A DNA stretch of 64,000 bases. Origin: an uncultured Bacteriovoracaceae bacterium (GTDB taxonomy: Bacteria; Bdellovibrionota; Bacteriovoracia; Bacteriovoracales; Bacteriovoracaceae). Location: NCBI GenBank assembly GCA_937923325.1, contig CAKZUQ010000010.1, forward strand, positions 3,733 through 67,732, read 5' to 3'. Below, in pieces: positions 34,929-43,109 of the stretch. Both the position numbers and the translations under genes were made by a program. The notes beneath the pieces were generated by a model. It was not told where the DNA came from, searched no databases, and was given only the letters and a program-made list of their open reading frames with translations. The stretch's first letter is position 1, and each line of letters starts with the position of its first letter.

Positions 34929-37900
34929 ATGAATAAAAAACTTAACTTTTTATACATTCTCTTATGCTTAGTATTTGTGTCATCATGTATACAAGAGCCC
35001 ACTACTTCATCATTTAATGACTTAAATTCTAGTAGTGATAATACATCCGAAAACACTTCTCCAGAAACAGTAGGGTCAGTTGCAAATTATTTTCAAATAA
35101 ATACTACAACCAGCTTTACGACATTATCTGTTGATTTCGATTACAATGATAGCTTTTTAATCAGAGGGGATGAAATTCACCAATACATTAGAGAGCAGTT
35201 GCTCTCAGATGATATAAGTCCTACAATTAATCGATGTTTAATAACCAGATTTCAAAGTTCGACTTCCAATAAAATACTTGCAGCCTCACTTAAAGTTAGA
35301 TCTTTCTACAATCCAACCGTAGGTATAGTAGAATACTACTTTCAAATCGAGCCAAATAATGAAGGTACAAATACTTCTGATTGCTCGCATCTACAAGTAA
35401 CAAATGCACTCACAAACTTATTTCCTTCAGAGTCTATCAGTTACACTATTGAAGATATTTGTCCAAACTGCGGAGGAGAGCTTTTAAGTGATCAAATTCA
35501 GTTAATGCTTGAAGATGGAAGCTTAATTACTGATATAGATACCTCAAATATGAGGTTAAATCTAGAAATCAACTCAACAAACACAACGCCAATAACACCT
35601 AATACAACTTTTTCTTGTAGTGAAGATACAGTATGTACGGCAAGTGATTTTGACTGTTGTTTAGAAGGTCAGTGCGTGAATCACAAAGCAATAAAACCGG
35701 GAACAGATACTAATAGCTCAGATTACCTTTCTGCAATTCTACAAATTTCTCAAAACCCTGGACAGATAACAAATTATTCAAATTACTTTTTTATCTGCCC
35801 AAGTTTGACAGGTACAACTAATACAGACGATACAAGTTCAAATCCAGCAGAAGATCTAGAATCTGAACTTACTTTATTAAAAGAGTTACATGAGTGTTTA
35901 AATCCAATTGATAACGAGTTTTCAATATGTACAATAACTCAAAAAAATGTTTCAACTTTACTTGAGGATACAGGAGAACATACCTTCAATCTACCAAGTT
36001 CAGATATCACATTTCATTCTTTAAACCCTTCTCTCAGTGAGAATAGTATAAAAGAAGTAACATTAAGCGGAGTTAAAATATTTGAAGATCGAGTTAAGGA
36101 TATTGATCCAAATCTTGGAGAATTAGGCACAGCTTCTGATGATCTCGTAAATTCTCAATCTTTCACTTTAAAGTCACCTTTACCGCGAAATAACGCCAAC
36201 GATGAATTAAAAATTAGATACAGAGTCGATGGTACTTGTAAACAGCTATCTACAAACCTTGCCCAATGCACTAAAACCTATGTTCAAGGACAGGTTTCTT
36301 CTCCAGCAAGTTCAGATGATCATGCAACAAGTAACCTTTTTAAATTGCCTAGCTATACCGATACGAACTTTAACGTAATAGTAAGAGTTGGAGGTTCTAA
36401 TATTTCTCAGAGTTCATCGACTTGGACTCTTTCTGGAACAAATATAATTTTTAACTCTAGTGAATATAATGTTTTTCCAAATCAAACTGTTACAGCAACT
36501 TATTTTGTGACTCAAAATGTTAGTAATTTAACACTAGCACAAAGCCAAGCTCAAACGAGAATAAATGAAATATGTGCTTGTACAGGGACAGTAAATTGTA
36601 ACCTAACTCCGGTATATAAAGATCCTAACGACACAACCTCAGACATCACAACATATACGTGTACAACTCCAAATAACAACACTTCAAGCTCTCCGCTTCA
36701 AGAAACATTATTTATTTCTTCAAAGTCTGCAGCTCACAAGTTTTATAATTCAGATGGAGTTTATTATAGATATGAAGACTTAGGTACAAATAAACAAGAG
36801 TGTGCCGTTAACTCTGGAGATGAATCAAATTGTACTTCATTTGAATATACAAACAACAATAATTTAAGGCCAAATAACCAAGATCAATACATTGGCTTTA
36901 ACGAAATATATGGGACTATTTCTTCTAATAATAGATCTGCTGTTTCTGCAACCGAAATAGATGTTCAAAAAGGTAGAACTTACGATATATTTGCAGATGA
37001 GGGTGTTTATTCCAGCTGTAGCTCATGTGGAACAGATTACTATAGTGTTATAACAAGCATATTTCCAAGTAGTTTTTCAAGTGCTGGAGGTGGCTATGTA
37101 CCTAATATGGTAGAATCTAGAAGAATTGAAAACTCTAGTCGATTCAACGCTGATGATATGAAGTTTGCTAGAGCATGTTTTGTTCCAGCAACAATGATCC
37201 CTTGGACTCATGTAACAAATGATGATGTTACGACTCAAAGAAGAAACAGACTTAAGGCCCAACATTTTATGTTTGCAAATGGATACAACAAGGACTGGTA
37301 TGGATTCGATTACGGTTCTTTGATTGGATCTTTTGATGGTGTCAGATGGTTTTCGATTGGTAATCAAAGAAATATTACAGCACAAACGAATAAACTTTAT
37401 TTGGCCGTAAATTCTTATTACTCAGATCAAACGTCTAATAATTCTTTTAGAGTAACTATAAGTGAATCTGTCTCTGTAATTAACTCTGGCTCAGATGTTA
37501 CAAGTGATATTCAAAGTGATGGTGCTCAATGCCAACTAGCTCATATTTGTGAAACCGATAATGACTGTTTGGCACAACTTGGTTACGATTATAGCTGTGA
37601 AAATGTAGGGCTCATGAGAACACCTTGGCCTAGATTTGATGACGATGGTAACGAGGTCAGTGGAAGTAATAATCTTACTATTGCATCTTTAATTGGAGGT
37701 GTTAATGGAGAACCTAGAAGGTGTGTATATAGAGGTCGTGGTTCTTTATGTTCTCAATCTGCCAGTACAATAACAGATAATGAATCTTATACACAAACTG
37801 CTTCGCAGGCCCTAAATACCTGCTCTAGCAATAGCTTTTGCTCCACTTTAAACAGTGCAAATTTTAATAATAGAATTTCAAGGTATGCAGCACCACCTGC

Positions 37901-39941
37901 CTTGCAAAACCAACAAGACTTCATTCCAACTCTATCAGATATTTTTGGGATGGACGCAAGAATACTGGGAAGGCCATTATCTTACTTTGGCTCTGAATTG
38001 CCATTTGATGGTGTAAAATCTCAGCTAGAAACAAATAATGTATCTGGAATGTGTGTGCCTGGAAAAAATATTACTTTTGCAATCACACAAGATGACTTAA
38101 ATAATTTAGACCCATTTATTAATAAAGCTGATGAAAACTTTGAGATCGGACAAACTCTATCGACGATATCTCCTAGTGAAAATTATTTGGCCGCTTGCCC
38201 AGCTGTTGATTCGAGTGGTTTCTTCACATTTAAATCGACTCCTGCTAATGAAATTTTAAACTCTGGATCACATAACTATTTTGCAATTTCTCAAAACATG
38301 AGTACAAATCTATATCAGCTTGATGCTTTAAATAACTCTGAGTTATTCAATGATGAAAGCGATATAAAAACTCAAGCAGGCTATAATAAGAACTCATGCA
38401 TTAGAGCTCCTGGAGCTAGTTGTTTTACAGACTTAGATTGTTCTGTAAACTCTTGGGTGGCAACAAAATTTAATGCAGCTACAAATCTTGAACAAGAACT
38501 TAATGAAGCAGAAAGAGCATTTTGGACAGAACCTCTAGTATGCTCAACAAGTGAAAGAAGATATCCTATTGGATCTATCTTCCCTAATATAGATTATAAT
38601 GCTGCTGATAAAAAATGTTGTATGGAATCTAATAATATTTTTACATTTTATACTCAAAAATTCTCTGGGAGCTCATTCAATTCAGTTTTAGACACTGAAG
38701 CCGATGAATTAGAGCCAGCAATTGCGGGAGTAAATCAAGATCTTGATGATCCGGCAAGGTACTCTAGAATTCATACAATTTATGACTTATTAAAAAGTGA
38801 TCAAACTAACTACCCTTCTCTTGTAACACCAAATGATAATAGCTCATCAACTTATTATTTGGGAGGGGAAGATACAAATAATGACTCTATTATTGATACA
38901 GCTACAATTGATGCCAATGATAGTAGGTTTATTAATCAATATAAAACTTTACATGCTCACAACACTAGAATGTGTTGTTCTAATAGCTGGGTTAGAGAGT
39001 TTAATTCTGGAGGACATCAGTTCACAGGTGAAAGAGGTCAAGAATATGCATCCTCAATGGTAGAAACTTTTAGAGCTTTAAGCTGGCTGCCTAAAGAAAA
39101 CTCTTCCGATATAAATTTTTTCTGTACAGTTGATAATGCAGATGGACCAGGTTGTACTATGAGACATATAGTAGAAGGGTCTGACTATGAAAACAAATGG
39201 TTAGAGTACTTTGGAAAGCTTGAATTAACTGGGATCCCTCAAATCTTCATACCATCTCATGAAAGTGATTATTACACTCCTGTTGATGCTGAACAAAATG
39301 ATGGAAGGTTACAACGTTTGCCTGTTGGAAATACATTATTTAATACAAATGGTATTTTAGTAAATAAAGATCAAGACTCTGATTTTATCGATGCAAATGG
39401 TACTCAGTACTTTAGTGCATCATCCTTTGGCCCTAATAATCCAAAATTTAACTCTAGTAATAGAATTGAAGTCTTTTCAGAAAACAAATTTGCTTGTTGC
39501 CTACCTACGGGACAAACCGTTGATAGTGATGTCACAAACTCTCAATGCTGTACCGGACAAGTTACAGGTTCAGGACAAACAAGAAGATGTTGCTTAAATG
39601 ATTATACAGACCTAAGTGTTTATACAAATAGATATGTTTCAAGTGAAGGAGCAGTATTTAGTGGAGTTGAGATTACGGATGTAGACGCTGATGGATATCT
39701 TCCAAGAGAAACTGTACTCCAGATGGGCGAATCAATGTGTTGCTCAGGAGAAGCTGCTTATGGTGTTGCTATTAGTGATCTTCTTGTACCTGTTATTGGC
39801 TCAAATTCAGCTGAAACAAGAAGAAGATTTATATATGATGAAAATTTAGATGATCAAAATGGAGCTTTATCTCGATTTACAAATGGTCAAAAGTGGAACA
39901 ATCACGTTTATTGTGTCCCTTCATCAAATAATAGAAATTAA
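34929..39941 (+). CDS. Giant Cys-rich surface lipoprotein
   Basis: This is a 1670-residue lipoprotein with signal KLNFLYILLCLVFVSSCIQE (lipobox VSSC). The mature protein is Ser/Thr/Asn rich with many cysteines. Several occur as adjacent pairs (DCCLEG, KCCMES, MCCSNS, ACCLPT, QCCTGQ, RCCLND, MCCSGE) and others in C..D.DC clusters (CETDNDC, CFTDLDC). The composition suggests an extracellular disulfide-stabilised protein. No enzyme motif was recognised. It is monocistronic, preceded by a long AT-rich gap, and followed by converging uppP with a 4-base overlap. Lineage-restricted surface or prey-contact function is a guess. Confidence 0.75.
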   Translation: MNKKLNFLYILLCLVFVSSCIQEPTTSSFNDLNSSSDNTSENTSPETVGSVANYFQINTTTSFTTLSVDFDYNDSFLIRGDEIHQYIREQLLSDDISPTINRCLITRFQSSTSNKILAASLKVRSFYNPTVGIVEYYFQIEPNNEGTNTSDCSHLQVTNALTNLFPSESISYTIEDICPNCGGELLSDQIQLMLEDGSLITDIDTSNMRLNLEINSTNTTPITPNTTFSCSEDTVCTASDFDCCLEGQCVNHKAIKPGTDTNSSDYLSAILQISQNPGQITNYSNYFFICPSLTGTTNTDDTSSNPAEDLESELTLLKELHECLNPIDNEFSICTITQKNVSTLLEDTGEHTFNLPSSDITFHSLNPSLSENSIKEVTLSGVKIFEDRVKDIDPNLGELGTASDDLVNSQSFTLKSPLPRNNANDELKIRYRVDGTCKQLSTNLAQCTKTYVQGQVSSPASSDDHATSNLFKLPSYTDTNFNVIVRVGGSNISQSSSTWTLSGTNIIFNSSEYNVFPNQTVTATYFVTQNVSNLTLAQSQAQTRINEICACTGTVNCNLTPVYKDPNDTTSDITTYTCTTPNNNTSSSPLQETLFISSKSAAHKFYNSDGVYYRYEDLGTNKQECAVNSGDESNCTSFEYTNNNNLRPNNQDQYIGFNEIYGTISSNNRSAVSATEIDVQKGRTYDIFADEGVYSSCSSCGTDYYSVITSIFPSSFSSAGGGYVPNMVESRRIENSSRFNADDMKFARACFVPATMIPWTHVTNDDVTTQRRNRLKAQHFMFANGYNKDWYGFDYGSLIGSFDGVRWFSIGNQRNITAQTNKLYLAVNSYYSDQTSNNSFRVTISESVSVINSGSDVTSDIQSDGAQCQLAHICETDNDCLAQLGYDYSCENVGLMRTPWPRFDDDGNEVSGSNNLTIASLIGGVNGEPRRCVYRGRGSLCSQSASTITDNESYTQTASQALNTCSSNSFCSTLNSANFNNRISRYAAPPALQNQQDFIPTLSDIFGMDARILGRPLSYFGSELPFDGVKSQLETNNVSGMCVPGKNITFAITQDDLNNLDPFINKADENFEIGQTLSTISPSENYLAACPAVDSSGFFTFKSTPANEILNSGSHNYFAISQNMSTNLYQLDALNNSELFNDESDIKTQAGYNKNSCIRAPGASCFTDLDCSVNSWVATKFNAATNLEQELNEAERAFWTEPLVCSTSERRYPIGSIFPNIDYNAADKKCCMESNNIFTFYTQKFSGSSFNSVLDTEADELEPAIAGVNQDLDDPARYSRIHTIYDLLKSDQTNYPSLVTPNDNSSSTYYLGGEDTNNDSIIDTATIDANDSRFINQYKTLHAHNTRMCCSNSWVREFNSGGHQFTGERGQEYASSMVETFRALSWLPKENSSDINFFCTVDNADGPGCTMRHIVEGSDYENKWLEYFGKLELTGIPQIFIPSHESDYYTPVDAEQNDGRLQRLPVGNTLFNTNGILVNKDQDSDFIDANGTQYFSASSFGPNNPKFNSSNRIEVFSENKFACCLPTGQTVDSDVTNSQCCTGQVTGSGQTRRCCLNDYTDLSVYTNRYVSSEGAVFSGVEITDVDADGYLPRETVLQMGESMCCSGEAAYGVAISDLLVPVIGSNSAETRRRFIYDENLDDQNGALSRFTNGQKWNNHVYCVPSSNNRN

Positions 39942-40738
39942 AACCAAAATAGTAAAATACATCCAAGTATCACTCTATAAAGAGTAAAGGGTAATAGCCC
40001 TATTCTTTTAATAAATTTTAAGAAGAAGTGAATTGTTAATATACCCACAATAAAAGAAATACCGATCCCCAAAAATAAATCAGACATCTCAACATAAGTT
40101 GCTTCCCCTTTAGAAATCTCTGGAAGTTTATAGATAATACTTGCAAAAATAATCGGTAAAGATAAAAGAAAAGAAAAGCGACTGGCCTCTTGTCTTGAAA
40201 TTTTTAAAGCTCTTGCCGCAGTAAGAGTTATACCTGAACGACTAACACCAGGAAAAATCGCTAGAGATTGAAATATGCCTATGATAATTGCAGCTGAAAA
40301 GCTTTCTTTTTTTGACATTTTTTTTAATGCATTTACTTTTCTTAAGTCACTGAACCACATTAATAAACCAAAAACGATTAAGTTAATACCAATTAAATGT
40401 GTTGTTCGGCCTATACTTTCACTAAGGTCTTTTAAAAGTAAAATACCTACAACACTTACTAATGTTGACCAAATAAAATTTACAACAAACCAAGATTGCT
40501 TAAGAGAACGAGTTTTAATAATACAAAATAGATCTTTGAATAAATCTAAAATATCTCTATAAAAATAAATGATTATAGCAATCGCTGTTCCAAGATGAAG
40601 TAAAAGATCAAAAACAACTCCGGGATCTCTAAAATTAACTAGAGACGGCAATAATGCTAAATGCCCACTTGAACTCACTGGAAGAAATTCTGCAAGTCCT
40701 TGAATTATACCATAAAGTAATATTATAAAACTACTCAT
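39938..40738 (-). CDS. uppP: Undecaprenyl-diphosphatase
   Basis: This integral membrane enzyme recycles undecaprenyl pyrophosphate, the lipid carrier for peptidoglycan and other polymers. The 266-residue protein has eight or so hydrophobic segments, the N-terminal motif GLAEFLPVSSSGHLALLP, and the second motif FPGVSRSGITLTAARAL. These carry the catalytic Glu, Ser, His and Arg. The start is ATG 40736-40738, with AAAGGTGA ahead, and it overlaps the stop of the upstream RDD-protein gene by 8 bases, so the two are coupled. BacA/UppP overproduction gives bacitracin tolerance in other bacteria. Confidence 0.94.
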   Translation of the reverse strand: MSSFIILLYGIIQGLAEFLPVSSSGHLALLPSLVNFRDPGVVFDLLLHLGTAIAIIIYFYRDILDLFKDLFCIIKTRSLKQSWFVVNFIWSTLVSVVGILLLKDLSESIGRTTHLIGINLIVFGLLMWFSDLRKVNALKKMSKKESFSAAIIIGIFQSLAIFPGVSRSGITLTAARALKISRQEASRFSFLLSLPIIFASIIYKLPEISKGEATYVEMSDLFLGIGISFIVGILTIHFFLKFIKRIGLLPFTLYRVILGCILLFWF

Positions 40739-42908
40739 TAATATCACCTTTCACTTCAGAGGAATTATCTATTACATCTATCTTTTCATCAGAATTATTC
40801 TCTTTTAATTCAGATTCAGACTTGATTGAACTATCCTCACTATTGTCTTGGTTAAAATACACCTTATCTTCATCTTTATAGGCCCTTAAAAGATCTGATA
40901 GATTCTGAACATACTTATCTATAAATATTTTTGTATTTTCAATTTTGATTGTTTTCTTTATAAGGTTCAAATAATTCAATTGAGATTCAAAACTAGCAAT
41001 AATTTTATCTTTACTTATTTGAATTTCTTGATTTAATGAAGCGTTTAAAAACTCAAAAGAAATTTCAAATGCTTTACTTAACTTAAGATTTGAAAACTGT
41101 TTTTGATATAAAATATCGATAATATCTAATAAGCTATCCTCTTTAATACCAACTATCTTTTGAGGAAGAAGAGATTTATTAAATTTTTTATTTTTTGAAT
41201 CGATATCAAAAATATTAGCTTCAAAAAGAGACAATCCTAATACTCTTTTTGAGTTTTTCGTTTTGTTAAAGACCATATATGGGTGATTTGCAATATTCTC
41301 GTAATGAATGCTTGTAAAATTACTACTTATTGCAGATTCAATGGCAAGTCTAAAATTTAAGTATGGTCTAATAAATGGTCCTCTTGTTAAAACATGGTCT
41401 ACGAGACTATCTAAGGTTAAATTAAAAGAGTCATTTGTAACACTCATAATTTCTTTAATTGAAGGCCTATTTAAACTTTGAATCTTTTTATCAAATAATA
41501 TCATCGATAGTTCTGGATAAAAGTTCTTTATATTTAAGTTGTTCTCTTTAACCTTTTTAAGAATCTGTCGTAAATCAACTTTCTTTATAAATTTAATCGA
41601 ACTACGTTGCTTGTTATCATAAAACTGTAACTCTGGCTGACCAATAATAGACTTTCCCACCCTTTTATAATAAAAAAATGGGAGGATTTCTTGCTTTGAA
41701 TCAATTGATACATTAAAGAAGTCACTTCGTTTAAAGTAATCCACAGTTACTTTTTTAGGAGGATTCAGTATTGCCTCAGATACAGAAATTGTTTTCAATG
41801 CAACGGGTGAGTTCAATATAGGTATAGTAATCCATAATACAAATACTAATATAAAACTGCACAAGAATAATATAAATGTTTTAATAAAACCTGATGAAAC
41901 GACCTTACTTGAAGTTAAGACTTCTTTGAGTGTTCTTTTTCCTATTAAAGATGGAAGATCAAAGATAAGAAAAGGTCCTGTAAAAATACCAATGATTTCT
42001 CTCAAAGGAGACTTGATCCTTTTTGCTAATAAATTTCCATCCGAAGACATTCCAAGTAACATCTGTCCTAAAGAAACACCAAAGATTAGACTTCCAATAA
42101 TTCTGAGACCCCAAAATACTACACTTACAGATATTGCCTGTTGAACAAAACTCTTAACAAAATCAAACTCATCTAAATTTGCATAACTCTCAAATTTAAA
42201 AAAAGACAGAACTTCTCGGTCTATAACAATAAACTCAAGCAAAATAAAGGCAATTGCAATATCTAGTAAATTGGCAAAAACACGCACTAAAGTATTCGCA
42301 CTTTTGAGATGACTTAAAAGACTTGATCCTTCTTTATCTAAGTTAGATATTGCCGCATTCCTACCAATACTCTCTTTATTACTTTTTTTAACATTTTCTA
42401 TTTTTTGTTTTTTATTGAAGTTAAATTTTTGCTTTAAAAAGTCTAAACTAAATTGCTTTCTCTTTAACTCTTCTACTTCTTCTAACTCATCATCTTTAAA
42501 ACTACTATTATGTGAAAATGATGAAATTTTTATTTCTTGAGTAATATCAGAAGCTATTTCATTCGAAGCTGAAGAGACAGTATTCATTTGAACTTTAGAC
42601 TCTCTTAAATAAAATTCTCTTCCTTGGCATTCTATTTTATCTTTAATATCTAAGATATACATATTTCCAGGAGTCACGGACTTTTTATTAATCTGTAAAT
42701 CCTCTCTAGGGATAATAGATAAAATATCGGCATTCAAAATAAGGTGGAATAATAGCCCCTCAGTTTTTGAAAATTGAATATCTCCTTCAACATCAGAAAT
42801 ATAGGTAACATTATCGACTTTAATACAAGTATCATTAAAACAAATAGATATTATTGAACTATTGCCATCATTTTTCGGCACACCATTTATACTCTTATCA
42901 CTAGACAT
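40731..42908 (-). CDS. RDD-domain membrane protein with FHA-like N-terminus
   Basis: This is a 725-residue protein. Residues ~20-110 form a beta-rich domain that resembles FHA in layout, but without a clear diagnostic Gly-Arg/Ser-His set. Residues ~200-370 hold three to four membrane segments with an RDD-like start (LVRVFANLLDIAIAF) and SLGQMLLGM, typical of RDD proteins. The remaining ~350 residues appear extracytoplasmic, Lys/Ser rich, with an acidic C-terminus (DNSEDSSIKSESELKENNSD). No catalytic motif is seen. It is coupled to uppP and divergent from the large exported protein cluster. Domain calls are tentative. Confidence 0.6.
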   Translation of the reverse strand: MSSDKSINGVPKNDGNSSIISICFNDTCIKVDNVTYISDVEGDIQFSKTEGLLFHLILNADILSIIPREDLQINKKSVTPGNMYILDIKDKIECQGREFYLRESKVQMNTVSSASNEIASDITQEIKISSFSHNSSFKDDELEEVEELKRKQFSLDFLKQKFNFNKKQKIENVKKSNKESIGRNAAISNLDKEGSSLLSHLKSANTLVRVFANLLDIAIAFILLEFIVIDREVLSFFKFESYANLDEFDFVKSFVQQAISVSVVFWGLRIIGSLIFGVSLGQMLLGMSSDGNLLAKRIKSPLREIIGIFTGPFLIFDLPSLIGKRTLKEVLTSSKVVSSGFIKTFILFLCSFILVFVLWITIPILNSPVALKTISVSEAILNPPKKVTVDYFKRSDFFNVSIDSKQEILPFFYYKRVGKSIIGQPELQFYDNKQRSSIKFIKKVDLRQILKKVKENNLNIKNFYPELSMILFDKKIQSLNRPSIKEIMSVTNDSFNLTLDSLVDHVLTRGPFIRPYLNFRLAIESAISSNFTSIHYENIANHPYMVFNKTKNSKRVLGLSLFEANIFDIDSKNKKFNKSLLPQKIVGIKEDSLLDIIDILYQKQFSNLKLSKAFEISFEFLNASLNQEIQISKDKIIASFESQLNYLNLIKKTIKIENTKIFIDKYVQNLSDLLRAYKDEDKVYFNQDNSEDSSIKSESELKENNSDEKIDVIDNSSEVKGDINE

Positions 42909-43109
42909 ATTCTGTTCCTGATTAGAAAAAACCCTTTAATTACATATATTTAGTTTACCAATAACTACTGATTTGCCAAGTGAAGAGATCATTACCCGAC
43001 AAAAATGTTCCAACGACAGTATAATTACTAAAAGCTGTTTATTTTTAATTAATTATTTAAATGAAATAGACGATAAGTATTTGAATTACTTTAAGATGAG
43101 GTCAAAAAA

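Noticed and set aside
37077..39597. Several ORFs in other frames inside the 1670-residue gene
   Set aside because: The long lipoprotein frame is uninterrupted from a signal peptide to its stop, and the shadows have no ribosome sites.
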